Positions 37,062 to 49,162 of a DNA stretch of 64,000 nucleotides are shown here, piece after piece. Under the pieces are notes generated by a model, which ran no database searches, was not told the origin of the DNA, and saw nothing but the letters and a program-made list of their open reading frames with translations. The stretch lies in the NCBI RefSeq assembly GCF_001905385.1, contig NZ_LIPF01000001.1:734765-798764 (forward strand). Direction: 5' to 3'. How positions within the stretch are numbered: the stretch's first letter is position 1; every line of letters starts with the position of its first letter. Made by a program: the position numbers and the translations under genes. Source of the DNA: Streptomyces sp. CB02414 (GTDB lineage: Bacteria > Actinomycetota > Actinomycetes > Streptomycetales > Streptomycetaceae).

Positions 37062-37824
37062 CGGCAACCACCGCATTGCGCCGTCCCAGGGCGAGGATCA
37101 TTCCCTCGTGTCCCGGCCGCACCATGTGGTGCAGGTCGTGGATTTCCAGCTCTCCCGTGAACGGCTCCAGGCTCTCCCTGACCTGGTCCTCGTTCACCCG
37201 GTAGGCCGGGTAGTCGTGGTCTCCGACGCGGTAGCCGACCGATTCCTTCATGAAGGCGGTGGCGAACGGAGCGCCGTCGCTCAGCGCGTTCATGAAGCAG
37301 CGCACGCCCCGCTGGAACTCGTCGGCGCACTCGGACATCGAGTCGGCGACGAAGAACATCGTGCCGAGGTCCCAGCGGCGGCTGCCGTCCTCCAGGTCGA
37401 AGAGGTTGCCGCGTTCGACCCGGACGATCTCGCCGAACCGGCTCCTGGGCTCGGTCGCGGCGTACGCCGGGGCCTCGCGCAGCTCGTTCCAGAACGCGTC
37501 CCACGCCGTGTCGTAGCCGCCGGAGGAGGCCTGCCGCTCCAGGTACTCGACGTTGGGGCGCGCGTACTCCAGCAGCAGCACCTTCTCGCACCAGGGGAGC
37601 ATGGCGAGCGCGGGGTACAGGTTGGCGCCGGCACCGACGTCGATGCCCCGGACGGCACCGGGGACGGCCGCGACCCCGCTGCCGGCTTCCGTGAAGCAGC
37701 GGCTGAACCAATCGCGCATCAGCCGGACGATGAGCAGGTCGACCTGGAGCGGCGTCCGGTAGTTGTTGTCGACGTACACCTCTGGATCGAACTTCGACCA
37801 CGGTGCGTCGGCGTTGCGATCCAT
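37054..37824 (-). CDS. SCO2525-like SAM-dependent methyltransferase (NNMT/PNMT type)
   Basis: A 256-aa methyltransferase. The N-terminal YVDNNYRTPLQVDLLIVRLMRDWF and the SAM-binding GIDVGAGANLYPALAMLPWCEKVLLLEYARPNVEYL match the NNMT/PNMT/TEMT family, which methylates small amines. FVADSMSECADEF contains the motif IV-like region. First gene of the cassette. ATG 37824 chosen; GTG two codons upstream is equally spaced to the AGGG site. Target unknown; a small amine or a cassette protein is conceivable. Confidence 0.85.
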   Translation of the reverse strand: MDRNADAPWSKFDPEVYVDNNYRTPLQVDLLIVRLMRDWFSRCFTEAGSGVAAVPGAVRGIDVGAGANLYPALAMLPWCEKVLLLEYARPNVEYLERQASSGGYDTAWDAFWNELREAPAYAATEPRSRFGEIVRVERGNLFDLEDGSRRWDLGTMFFVADSMSECADEFQRGVRCFMNALSDGAPFATAFMKESVGYRVGDHDYPAYRVNEDQVRESLEPFTGELEIHDLHHMVRPGHEGMILALGRRNAVVAAP

Positions 37825-38098
37825 AGTCACCCTGCCGCATTTCTTCCGATTCCGGACAAGCCCCAGCGATGTGCAAGATAAGCCACCGGACATGCCGAGA
37901 AGCCTGAAACACGCGAGCCCTGTCCGCCGGGCGCACGTCGGGCGCATCGTCGCACACCCTAACTCGCCCTTGCACGGGGGAAGTTGGACGCTCACTGTAG
38001 CCAGAAGGAGTCTCCGGCCGCCAGACGAAGGCCCGTACTCCAACGTGTGAACAGCGCATCCGTCGAGTTGACCTCGCGTGTCCCGACTGGGGGGTTGC

Positions 38099-38662
38099 AT
38101 GACCGCCGAACCGCTGGAACGTTCCCTCGACCACCACGACCGGCTCACGGACCCCGGTACTCACCGTCCGGACGATCCGCCCCTGGTCCTGCGCACGGCC
38201 AGCGAGGCAGACCTGCCCGAGCTGCGGCGGCTGGACGAGGAGGTCTTCCAGGAGTTCGCCTACCCCGGTTTCCTGCTGCGCCAGCTCTTCGACATGTACG
38301 AGGAGCACTTCCTGGTGCTGGACGACGGCACGGGCCGGCTGCGCGGCTACGTGCTGGCGGGCACCCGGGCACTGGGCGCGGACAGCTGGATACTCGGGCT
38401 GTGCGTGACGCCGGACCGCAGGCGCCACGGGCTGGGCCGGGAGCTGATGACGGAGGTGCTGGACCGGCTGCGCCGGGACGGCATACGGGTGGTGCGCCTG
38501 ACCGTGGAGCCCGCCAACCTCGCGGCCATCTTCCTCTACCGGGGCCTCGGCTTCCGTCCGGAGGAGCCCGACGGCGGTCTGCGCCCGGACTACTTCGGGC
38601 CGGGGGCGCACCGCCAGATCATGCGGCTGGACCTCGATCTGGTCATGCCGGACAGGGCCTAG
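38099..38662 (+). CDS. GNAT-family N-acetyltransferase
   Basis: A 187-aa protein with one GNAT domain: LRTASEADLPELRRLDEEVF at the start, the central strand ILGLCVTPDRRRHGLGRELMTEVL with the acetyl-CoA loop (R/Q-x-x-G-x-G/A) and NLAAIFLYRGLGFRPEE near the end. ATG follows GGGGGG. Divergent from the five-gene cassette across 274 bases; it may share regulation. Substrate unknown. Its stop shares CTAG with the convergent gene. Confidence 0.88.
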   Translation: MTAEPLERSLDHHDRLTDPGTHRPDDPPLVLRTASEADLPELRRLDEEVFQEFAYPGFLLRQLFDMYEEHFLVLDDGTGRLRGYVLAGTRALGADSWILGLCVTPDRRRHGLGRELMTEVLDRLRRDGIRVVRLTVEPANLAAIFLYRGLGFRPEEPDGGLRPDYFGPGAHRQIMRLDLDLVMPDRA

Positions 38663-39354
38663 GAGGGCGTGCCCGCCGACTCCAGCAGGCGGGTCACGTC
38701 GTCGGAGCAGATGGTCAGGGCCGCGCCGACCGTCGCCAGGGCGTCGCGTTCGGCGGGGGTGTAGGGGCCGTCGGCGAGCGCGATGCGGGCGCCCTGGAGC
38801 AGGATCGACTCGCGGCCGACGGTGGCGAGGTGCGGGGCCAGCGGGTCCAGCGCCTCGTGCAGCTCTATGGCCAGGCCGGGCACGCAGGGCTCGCCGCGGA
38901 CCCGGCCGGTGTCCGCCTCCAGCGCCTCCACCAGTGCGTTCAGCTGGTCCTCGTCGCAGTCCTCGAAGCCGGCCGCGCGCACCGCGACGGCGGCCGTCTC
39001 CAGCGAGGTGCGGGAGCAGGTGCCGCCCGCGGTGAGGACGGCGAGGGCGACGGTGTGCACGGCGTCGCGGAGCATGGCGGAGAAGCGGGTGGTGGTGGGG
39101 TGGTCGAGGACGTCGGTGCCGTAGTGGCCGCGGCAGGCGGCGCACTCGACGGTCGGCGCGGACTCGCCGCGCGGCAGCACGGGGACGCCGAGGAGGGTGA
39201 AGCGGCGGCGGCCGGTCAGGCGCTGGTAGTTGCGGTCGCCTCCGCAGCCGGGGCAGAAGAACTCGCCGTCGCCGACGGGCGTCCACGCGGTGCGGGTGCC
39301 CAGGATGCGTGGCAGCCGGGCAGCTCGGCCGTTTCGTCCCCGTCCTGGCAGCAC
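38659..39354 (-). CDS. zinc-ribbon plus TerB-like domain protein
   Basis: A 231-aa protein. The N-terminus carries a double-CxxC zinc ribbon (FFCPGCGGDRNYQ and VECAACRGHYG, residues about 32-75). The C-terminal 130 residues are helical and resemble tellurite-resistance TerB/DjlA-type domains (LRDAVHTVALAVLTAGG; ILLQGARIALADGPYTPAERDALATVGAAL). GTG at 39354 follows GGAGG by six bases. TerB-like proteins are linked to membrane stress; the role here is not known. Confidence 0.75.
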   Translation of the reverse strand: MLPGRGRNGRAARLPRILGTRTAWTPVGDGEFFCPGCGGDRNYQRLTGRRRFTLLGVPVLPRGESAPTVECAACRGHYGTDVLDHPTTTRFSAMLRDAVHTVALAVLTAGGTCSRTSLETAAVAVRAAGFEDCDEDQLNALVEALEADTGRVRGEPCVPGLAIELHEALDPLAPHLATVGRESILLQGARIALADGPYTPAERDALATVGAALTICSDDVTRLLESAGTPS

Positions 39355-39484
39355 GTCGCACCTCCGTAACCGCGCGACAGCATCGTCGCGCTGGCGTGAT
39401 GTTAGCCACATCACCGACGTGGAGTCAGTACCCGGGAAGAGACCTTTCCGTGACCTGCGCGGGGAGATGGCCGGTATACGACGG

Positions 39485-39517
39485 GGCCCCGCCCGCCGAT
39501 TTCCGGCGAGCGGGGCC
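39485..39517 (-). terminator. leuA terminator
   Basis: GGCCCCGC pairs with GCGGGGCC, then a single mismatch, then CGCCG pairs with CGGCG around ATTTC. The stem of 13 pairs lies 22 bases beyond the leuA stop. Confidence 0.75.
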
Positions 39518-39538
39518 TCGAACCATCGATTCGGCTGG

Positions 39539-41403
<1,865 letters not shown>

Positions 41404-41594
41404 GGTGCCCAGCACCTTAGCCGAGTCACGCCGGTCACGCGGGTCCGTATCAGTATGCGGGACCACGGGGAGAACCGGGACAAAAAGTGCCCCATACCAC
41501 TCAGACCTGGCTGGAGGGACGCCCGAGCGCCGGATTTCACCAATCGTGGTTGCGGGTCGTGACAGCGGTGTCACGCAGTGCAAGGGTGCCGGAC

Positions 41595-42671
41595 ATGACG
41601 ACATACGGGGGCTTCGAGCCCGTCTTCTGCACCATCGTGCCGCCCCACGTCCTCGACAAGCTCGCCCAGCACGAGGACCCCGTACTCGCCGGACCCGCCC
41701 GCCGGACCCTCCAGCGCGACGCCTTCGAGCGCACCCACCGCTCGCTGACCACGGTCATCGGCGCCCCCACCGTCGCCCCGCGCCCCGGCGCCGGTGCCGA
41801 GGCCGGGCAGCCGCAGCGCACCGTCTTCGACGCCCGGCACGGCACCGACCTGCCGGGCAGGAAGGTCCGCGGCGAGGGCGAGGAGCCCGGCAAGGACGCC
41901 ACCGTGAACCGCGCCTACGCGGGCCTGGGCGCCACCTTCGAGCACTTCCTGAAGGTGTACGGACGCGACTCCATCGACGGCGCCGGACTCCCGCTGGACG
42001 CCACGGTCCACTACGACCGCGAGTACAACAACGCCTTCTGGAACGGCGAGCAGATGGTCTTCGGTGACGGGGACGGGGAGATCTTCCTCGACTTCACCAT
42101 CCCCCTCGACGTCATCGGCCACGAGCTGACCCACGGCGTCACCCAGCACACCGCCAACCTGACCTACTACGGCCAGCCGGGCGCCCTCAACGAGTCGGTG
42201 TCCGACGTCTTCGGCGCCCTCATCAAGCAGTACTCGCTCGGCCAGACCGCCGCCGAGGCCGACTGGCTGATCGGCGCCGGGCTGCTCGCCCCGCGCGTGA
42301 CGGGTGTGGCGCTGCGCTCCATGAAGGAGCCTGGCACGGCCTACGACGACGACGTGCTGGGCAAGGACCCGCAGCCCGCGACGATGGACGACTTCGTGCG
42401 CACCGGCCGCGACAACGGCGGCGTCCACATCAACTCCGGCATCCCCAACCACGCCTTCTACCTCGTCGCCACCGCGCTCGGCGGGCACGCCTGGGAGCGG
42501 GCGGGACTGGTCTGGTACGACGTGCTGACCGGCGGCGAGCTGGCCCAGGACGCGCTGTTCGCGGACTTCGCGACGCTCACGGTGAAGGCGGCCCGGGAGC
42601 GGTACGGGGACGCGGAGGAGCTGGAGGCGGTGCGCAAGGCCTGGGAACAGGTCGGGGTGCGGACTCTGTAG
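41595..42671 (+). CDS. M4-family (thermolysin/protealysin-like) metalloprotease
   Basis: A 358-aa protein with HELTH (DVIGHELTHGVTQH, zinc ligands and catalytic Glu), NESVSDVFG (third ligand) and the proton-donor His region GGVHINSGIPNHAFYLVA. There is no secretion signal; a short propeptide region precedes DATVNRAYAGLGATFEHFL. Such short-propeptide, signal-less members are of the protealysin type. An emfourin-like inhibitor follows within 21 bases. ATG at 41595 (MTTYGGFEP) is chosen over upstream in-frame starts without similarity. Confidence 0.92.
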   Translation: MTTYGGFEPVFCTIVPPHVLDKLAQHEDPVLAGPARRTLQRDAFERTHRSLTTVIGAPTVAPRPGAGAEAGQPQRTVFDARHGTDLPGRKVRGEGEEPGKDATVNRAYAGLGATFEHFLKVYGRDSIDGAGLPLDATVHYDREYNNAFWNGEQMVFGDGDGEIFLDFTIPLDVIGHELTHGVTQHTANLTYYGQPGALNESVSDVFGALIKQYSLGQTAAEADWLIGAGLLAPRVTGVALRSMKEPGTAYDDDVLGKDPQPATMDDFVRTGRDNGGVHINSGIPNHAFYLVATALGGHAWERAGLVWYDVLTGGELAQDALFADFATLTVKAARERYGDAEELEAVRKAWEQVGVRTL

Positions 42672-42692
42672 TTCCGTACTAGACACGGGTCC

Positions 42693-42959
42693 ATGCGGAT
42701 TCAGGTGAGGCGCACAGGAGGCTTCGCGGGCATCGAACGCCACGCGGAGGTCGAGACCGCGGGCCGCCCCGACGCGGCGGAGTGGCACGCCCTGGCCGAG
42801 CGGGCGGTCGCCGACGCGCGGACCACGCGGCCCGTCGGGGTGCCCGACGGGTTCAGCTACCAGATCACCGTGGACGGCACGACGGTGTACGCCGCCGATC
42901 CCCGGCTGACCGAGGAGCAGCGGCGGCTGATCTCGCGGGTGCTGAAGGAGGGGGCGTAA
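42693..42959 (+). CDS. emfourin-like inhibitor of the adjacent M4 protease
   Basis: An 88-aa protein starting MRIQVRRTGGFAGIERHAEVETAGR and containing DGFSYQITVDGTTVYAADPRLTEEQRRL. The pattern is that of emfourin, the inhibitor encoded beside protealysin genes. It lacks a signal peptide, matching the signal-less protease. The gene pair is probably an operon. Family assignment comes from sequence pattern and position, not a search. Confidence 0.78.
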   Translation: MRIQVRRTGGFAGIERHAEVETAGRPDAAEWHALAERAVADARTTRPVGVPDGFSYQITVDGTTVYAADPRLTEEQRRLISRVLKEGA

Positions 42960-43016
42960 CCCCGTTCGTTCGCAGGGGCGTTGACTTCCCTCACCGGCGG
43001 TACGGATGATCCGCGC

Positions 43017-44333
43017 ATGGCGACTGAGTCGGGCACGGACGCGATGCCGGGGTTCCCGGAAGGCTTCCTGTGGGGCGTGTCGACGTCCGCGCACCAGATC
43101 GAGGGCGCGGCCGGCCTGCGGGGGCCGTCCGTGTGGGACGCCTTCACGGCCGTGCCCGGGCGCGTGAAGGACGGCTCGACGGCGGCGGTGGCCTGCGACC
43201 ACTACCACCGCTACCGCGAGGACGTGGCGCTGCTGGCGGACCTGGGCGTGGGCGCCTACCGCTTCTCGGTCTCCTGGCCGCGGGTGGACTCCCCCGGCGG
43301 CCTCGGCTTCTACGACCGCCTGGTGGACGAGCTGTGCGCGGCGGGCGTCCGTCCGGTGCCGACGCTCTTCCACTGGGACCTGCCGGCCGGGCTGGACTGG
43401 CGGGAGCGGGACACGGCGGCCCGGTTCGCCGAGTACGTGTCGGCCGTCGCGGACCGGCTCGGCGACCGCGTCGGCAAGTGGATCACCCTCAACGAGCCCG
43501 CCGAGCACACCCTGCTGGGACACGCGCTCGGTGTGCACGCGCCGGGCGAGCGGCTGCTGTTCGACGCCCTGCCCGTGGCCCACCACCAGCTCCTCGCGCA
43601 CGGGCTGGCGGTACGGGCCCTGCGCGCGTGCGGCGCCACCGACGTCGGCATCGCCAACTCGCACGGGCCGACCTGGCCGGCCTCCGACGGGGCGGCCGAC
43701 CGGGAGGCTGCGGAGTTCTACGACGTCCTGCTGAACCGGATGTTCGCCGACCCGGTGCTGACCGGCCGGTACCCGGAGGGCGTCGGGGAGCTGATGCCGG
43801 GGGACGTGCACGCCGACCTGGAGGTCATCGCCGAGCCGCTGGACTGGTACGGCGTGAACTACTACGCGCCGACGCGGGTGGCCGCCCCGCGGGGTGCGGA
43901 GATCGAGTTCGGGGGCGTGACGCTGCCCGCGGAGCTGCCGTTCTCGGTGGTCGCCGTCGAGGGCCGGCCGCTGACCGACTTCGGCTGGCCGGTCGTCCCC
44001 GAGGGCCTGACGGAGCTGCTGACCGGCTTCCGCGACCGCTACGGCGACCGGCTCCCGCCGGTCGTGATCACCGAGAACGGCTGCTCCTACGACGGGCTCG
44101 ACGACCGCGCCCGGATCGCCTACCTCGACGGGCACGTGCGCGCCCTGCACCGGGCACTGGCGGCCGGGGTGGACGTGCGCGGCTACTTCGTGTGGTCGCT
44201 GCTGGACAACTTCGAGTGGGCCGAGGGGTACGCGCGCCGGTTCGGGCTGGTCCACGTGGACTTCACGACGCTGGAACGCACGCCCAAGGCGTCGTACGGC
44301 TGGTACCGGGACCTGGTGCGCGGCCGGCTGTGA
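43017..44333 (+). CDS. family 1 glycoside hydrolase (beta-glucosidase)
   Basis: A 438-aa enzyme. FPEGFLWGVSTSAHQIEGA opens the barrel. TLNEPAE carries the acid/base Glu and VITENGCSYDG the nucleophile Glu, with WSLLDNFEWAEGYARRFGLVHVDF near the end. No signal peptide, so it acts on imported di- or oligosaccharides. Substrate not known; glucosides are likely. ATG at 43017 has only a weak ribosome site. Confidence 0.93.
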   Translation: MATESGTDAMPGFPEGFLWGVSTSAHQIEGAAGLRGPSVWDAFTAVPGRVKDGSTAAVACDHYHRYREDVALLADLGVGAYRFSVSWPRVDSPGGLGFYDRLVDELCAAGVRPVPTLFHWDLPAGLDWRERDTAARFAEYVSAVADRLGDRVGKWITLNEPAEHTLLGHALGVHAPGERLLFDALPVAHHQLLAHGLAVRALRACGATDVGIANSHGPTWPASDGAADREAAEFYDVLLNRMFADPVLTGRYPEGVGELMPGDVHADLEVIAEPLDWYGVNYYAPTRVAAPRGAEIEFGGVTLPAELPFSVVAVEGRPLTDFGWPVVPEGLTELLTGFRDRYGDRLPPVVITENGCSYDGLDDRARIAYLDGHVRALHRALAAGVDVRGYFVWSLLDNFEWAEGYARRFGLVHVDFTTLERTPKASYGWYRDLVRGRL

Positions 44334-44454
44334 ACGTCAGTCCGATAAAAGCCCTCGGTGCTGTCGGCGGGGAGTCGTACGCTGGAGACAGCAGACACAC
44401 CCGTCACGCGGCGGACGCCGCAGAGGAGGACGAGCAGGCCTAGAGCGCCGGCCC

Positions 44455-45534
<1,080 letters not shown>

Positions 45535-45546
45535 ACCAGCACCACC

Positions 45547-46044
45547 ATGTCGATCGACGTCAACAACGAGTCCGGAACCGAGGTCGACGAGCAGGCGATC
45601 CTCGACATCGCCCGCTACGCGCTCGCGCGGATGCGCATCCACCCGCTCTCCGAGCTCTCGGTGATCGTCGTGGACGCCGACGCCATGGAGCAGCTGCACA
45701 TCCAGTGGATGGACCTGCCGGGTCCGACGGACGTCATGTCCTTCCCGATGGACGAGCTGCGTCCGCCGGGCAAGGACGAGGACGAGCCGCCGCAGGGGCT
45801 GCTCGGTGACATCGTGCTCTGCCCGGAGGTCGCCGCCAAGCAGGGCACCGAGGCACCGACGGGGCACTCCATGGACGAGGAGCTCCAGTTGCTCACCGTC
45901 CACGGGGTGCTGCACCTGCTCGGCTACGACCATGAGGAGCCGGACGAGAAGGCCGAGATGTTCTCACTGCAGGCCGCCATCGTGGACGGCTGGCGTGCGG
46001 AGAAGGGTCTGACCGGCCCGTCCCCGGCACCGACCGTCTCATGA
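45547..46044 (+). CDS. ybeY: endoribonuclease YbeY
   Basis: A 165-aa metalloprotein with [10 protein letters not shown] and the zinc site [16 protein letters not shown]. YbeY processes the 3' end of 16S rRNA and takes part in ribosome quality control. Its stop overlaps the next start (ATGA). A standard gene of the phoH-ybeY-era operon. Confidence 0.95.
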   Translation: MSIDVNNESGTEVDEQAILDIARYALARMRIHPLSELSVIVVDADAMEQLHIQWMDLPGPTDVMSFPMDELRPPGKDEDEPPQGLLGDIVLCPEVAAKQGTEAPTGHSMDEELQLLTVHGVLHLLGYDHEEPDEKAEMFSLQAAIVDGWRAEKGLTGPSPAPTVS

Positions 46045-47345
46045 GCCTCCCCCTGGTCGCCGGCGCGGTCGCCCTGGTGGTGATCGCCTGGCTCGCCGCG
46101 TGCGCGGAGGCGGGGCTCGCGAGGGTCTCCAGCTTCCGCGCCGAGGAGGCCGTGCGGTCGGGGCGGCGCGGCGGCGCGAAGCTCGCCAAGGTCGCCGCCG
46201 ACCCGACGCGCTATCTGAACGTGGCGCTGCTGGTCCGCGTGGCCTGCGAGATGGCGGCCGCGGCGCTGGTCACGTACGCCTGCCTCAAGGAGTTCGCCAA
46301 CACCACCGAGGCCCTGCTCATCGCCATCGCGGTGATGGTGCTCGTCTCGTACGTCGCGGTAGGGGTCTCCCCGCGCACCATCGGTCGCCAGCATCCGATG
46401 AACACGGCGACGGCGGCGGCGTACGTGCTGGTGCCGCTGGCCCGGATCATGGGGCCCGTCCCGTCGCTGCTGATCCTCATCGGCAACGCGCTCACGCCCG
46501 GCAAGGGCTTCAGGCGCGGTCCCTTCGCCTCCGAGGCGGAGCTGCGGGCGCTGGTGGACTACGCGGAGAAGGAGTCGCTGATCGAGGCCGAGGAGCGCCG
46601 CATGGTGCACTCGGTGTTCGAGCTGGGCGACACCCTGGTGCGGGAGGTCATGGTCCCGCGGACCGACCTCGTCGTCATCGAGCGGTACAAGACCGTCCGC
46701 CAGGCGCTCACCCTGGCCCTGCGCTCCGGTTTCTCGCGCATTCCGGTCACCGGGGACAGCGAGGACGACGTCGTCGGCATCGTGTACCTGAAGGACCTGG
46801 CCCGCCGGACGCACATCAGCCGGGAGGCGGAGAGCGACCTGGTCTCCACGGCGATGCGCCCGGCGTCCTTCGTGCCCGACACCAAGAACGCCGGTGACCT
46901 GCTGCGCGAGATGCAGAAGGACCGCAACCACGTCGCCGTCGTCATCGACGAGTACGGCGGCACGGCCGGCATCGTCACCATCGAGGACATCCTGGAGGAG
47001 ATCGTCGGCGAGATCACCGACGAGTACGACCGGGAGCTCCCGCCGGTCGAGGAGCTGGGCGAGAACCGCTTTCGGGTCACCGCCCGCCTCGACATCGGTG
47101 ACGTGGGCGAGCTGTACGGCCTGGAGGAGTTCGACGACGAGGACGTGGAGACGGTGGGCGGTCTGCTCGCGAAGGCGCTGGGCCGGGTGCCGATCGCCGG
47201 TGCCTCCTCGATCGTGGAGCTGCCCGACGGGCGTGAGCTGCGCCTGACGGCGGAAGCCGCGGCGGGGCGCCGGAACAAGATCGTGACGGTGCTGGTGGAG
47301 CCGGTCAACGCGGCGAGGCCCGCGACGGAGGCCGCGTCCGAATGA
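46041..47345 (+). CDS. CNNM/CorC-type hemolysin-family membrane protein with CBS pair
   Basis: A 434-aa protein. Three to four N-terminal helices (DUF21/CNNM, residues about 1-150) are followed by two CBS domains ([27 protein letters not shown] and [21 protein letters not shown]) and a C-terminal CorC_HlyC domain ([18 protein letters not shown]). Members transport magnesium or cobalt. [25 protein letters not shown] links them. Start overlaps ybeY and the stop overlaps the next gene. Confidence 0.93.
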   Translation: MSLPLVAGAVALVVIAWLAACAEAGLARVSSFRAEEAVRSGRRGGAKLAKVAADPTRYLNVALLVRVACEMAAAALVTYACLKEFANTTEALLIAIAVMVLVSYVAVGVSPRTIGRQHPMNTATAAAYVLVPLARIMGPVPSLLILIGNALTPGKGFRRGPFASEAELRALVDYAEKESLIEAEERRMVHSVFELGDTLVREVMVPRTDLVVIERYKTVRQALTLALRSGFSRIPVTGDSEDDVVGIVYLKDLARRTHISREAESDLVSTAMRPASFVPDTKNAGDLLREMQKDRNHVAVVIDEYGGTAGIVTIEDILEEIVGEITDEYDRELPPVEELGENRFRVTARLDIGDVGELYGLEEFDDEDVETVGGLLAKALGRVPIAGASSIVELPDGRELRLTAEAAAGRRNKIVTVLVEPVNAARPATEAASE

Positions 47346-47713
47346 CCCCCGGGGAGCTGCGCGACTTCTGCCTGTCCTTCAACGCCGCCGTGGAGGACTT
47401 CCCCTTCGGCCCGGAGACCTCGGTCTTCAAGGTGCTGGGGAAGATGTTCGCGCTGTCCTTCCTGGACGGGGACTCGCTCACCGCCAACCTGAAGTGCGAC
47501 CCGGACGACGCGATCCGCCTGCGCGCCGGTCACCCGGGGCTGATCGTCCCGGGCTGGCACATGAACAAACGCCACTGGAACACGGTGACCGTGGCCGGCG
47601 GACCCGGCGGCGGGCTCCCGGACCGTCTCGTCCGGGAGCTGGTCGAGGACTCGTACGACCTGGTCGTCGCGGGCCTGCCACGCGCCGACCGGCTCCGTCT
47701 CGACCGTCCCTGA
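47342..47713 (+). CDS. MmcQ/YjbR-family protein
   Basis: A 123-aa protein containing [31 protein letters not shown] and the family core DAIRLRAGHPGLIVPGWHMNKRHWNTV. The fold resembles DNA-binding domains, but the function is unsettled. It overlaps the CNNM gene by four bases (ATGA), within the ribosome-maturation operon. Confidence 0.92.
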   Translation: MTPGELRDFCLSFNAAVEDFPFGPETSVFKVLGKMFALSFLDGDSLTANLKCDPDDAIRLRAGHPGLIVPGWHMNKRHWNTVTVAGGPGGGLPDRLVRELVEDSYDLVVAGLPRADRLRLDRP

Positions 47714-47750
47714 GGGCTGGGTGGCCCGCGGTGCTACGTATGCTCACCCC

Positions 47751-48104
47751 ATGACCGAGACTCCCGACCTCGACCCCGAGGACCGCAAGATCGTCACCCT
47801 GGCCCGCTCCGCCCGGGCCCGCAACGGCGTCCCCGAGGGCGCCGCCGTACGCGACGAGACCGGCCGCACCTACGTCGCCGGCACGGTAGCCCTGGATTCC
47901 CTCCAGCTCAGCGCCCTGCGCACGGCGGTGGCGATGGCGGTGGCGTCCGGCGCGAAGTCGCTGGAGGCGGCGGCGGTGGTGACGGAGGCGGAGACCGCCT
48001 CGGAGGAGGACCGGGCGGCCGTACGGGACCTGGGCGGTCCTGGGACGCCGGTGCTGGTGGCCGCGCCGGACGGGACGGTGCGGGAGACGGTCAGCGTGGG
48101 CTGA
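47751..48104 (+). CDS. degenerate cytidine-deaminase-fold protein
   Basis: A 117-aa protein, MTETPDLDPEDRKIVTLARSARARNGVPEG. VRDETGRTYVAGTVALDSLQLSALRTAVAMAVASGA resembles cytidine deaminase, but the zinc motif [HC]AE is replaced by ALRTAV. The second PCxxC motif is also missing. It is therefore unlikely to deaminate anything. A structural or regulatory role is inferred. It lies between the YjbR gene and era. Confidence 0.75.
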   Translation: MTETPDLDPEDRKIVTLARSARARNGVPEGAAVRDETGRTYVAGTVALDSLQLSALRTAVAMAVASGAKSLEAAAVVTEAETASEEDRAAVRDLGGPGTPVLVAAPDGTVRETVSVG

Positions 48105-48174
48105 CGGCGGTTCCGGGCCCGCGCGCCACGGAGGTGGTGCGGCGGGGCTCCGGGGATCAGGGACAATGGGCGCC

Positions 48175-49128
48175 ATGAGCGTTCGTACCCAGTCATCCGA
48201 AGAACCGGCCGAGGCTGTTCACCGGGCCGGCTTCGCCTGCTTCGTGGGCCGCCCCAATGCGGGCAAGTCCACCCTCACGAACGCTCTGGTCGGGCAGAAG
48301 GTGGCGATCACCTCGAACCGTCCGCAGACCACCCGGCACACCGTGCGGGGCATCGTGCACCGGGAGGACGCCCAGCTGATCCTGGTGGACACCCCGGGGC
48401 TGCACAAGCCGCGCACGCTGCTGGGCGAGCGGCTCAACGACGTGGTGCGCACCACGTGGGCCGAGGTGGACGTCATCGGTTTCTGCCTGCCGGCCAACGA
48501 GAAGCTGGGCCCCGGCGACCGCTTCATCGCCAAGGAGCTTGCCGGGATCAAGAAGACCCCGAAGGTCGCGATCGTCACCAAGACGGACCTGGTGGACGGC
48601 AAGACACTGGCCGAGCAGCTGATCGCCATCGACCAGCTGGGCCAGGAGCTGGGCATCACCTGGGCGGAGATCGTCCCGGTGTCGGCCACGGGCAACAAGC
48701 AGGTGGACCTGCTCGCCGACCTGCTGACCCCGCTGCTGCCCGAGGGCCCCGCGCTCTACCCCGAGGGCGACCTGACCGACGAGCCCGAGCAGGTCATGGT
48801 CGCCGAGCTGATCCGGGAGGCCGCGCTGGAGGGCGTACGGGACGAGCTGCCGCACTCCATCGCGGTGGTCGTCGAGGAGATGCTCCCGCGCGAGGACCGT
48901 CCCGCCGACAAGCCGCTCCTGGACATCCACGCCAACGTTTTCATCGAACGCCCCAGCCAGAAGGGCATCATCATCGGCCCCAAGGGCAAGCGCCTGAAGG
49001 ACGTCGGCATCAAGTCCCGCAAGCAGATCGAGGCGCTGCTCGGCACGCCGGTCTTCTTGGACCTGCACGTCAAGGTCGCCAAGGACTGGCAGCGCGACCC
49101 GAAGCAGCTGCGGCGGCTCGGGTTCTGA
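48175..49128 (+). CDS. era: GTPase Era
   Basis: A 317-aa GTPase: G1 GRPNAGKSTL, G2 region SNRPQTTRHTVRGI, G3 DTPGLHKP, G4 TKTDLV and a C-terminal KH domain with IIIGPKGKRLKDVGIKSRKQIEALLG. Era assists 30S subunit maturation, fitting the phoH-ybeY genes. An in-frame ATG three codons upstream (48166) is an alternative start; AGGGA lies before both. Confidence 0.95.
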   Translation: MSVRTQSSEEPAEAVHRAGFACFVGRPNAGKSTLTNALVGQKVAITSNRPQTTRHTVRGIVHREDAQLILVDTPGLHKPRTLLGERLNDVVRTTWAEVDVIGFCLPANEKLGPGDRFIAKELAGIKKTPKVAIVTKTDLVDGKTLAEQLIAIDQLGQELGITWAEIVPVSATGNKQVDLLADLLTPLLPEGPALYPEGDLTDEPEQVMVAELIREAALEGVRDELPHSIAVVVEEMLPREDRPADKPLLDIHANVFIERPSQKGIIIGPKGKRLKDVGIKSRKQIEALLGTPVFLDLHVKVAKDWQRDPKQLRRLGF

Positions 49129-49157
49129 GCACGCCCGGGGCCCCCGGGGGCCCGTGC
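49129..49157. terminator. bidirectional terminator-like GC hairpin between era and the PfkB gene
   Basis: GCACG pairs with CGTGC across a core of runs of C and G that itself folds (CCCGGGG with CCCCGGG-type pairing). It fills the gap between two convergent genes and could terminate both. Exact pairing is ambiguous. Confidence 0.6.
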
Positions 49158-49162
49158 GGCGG

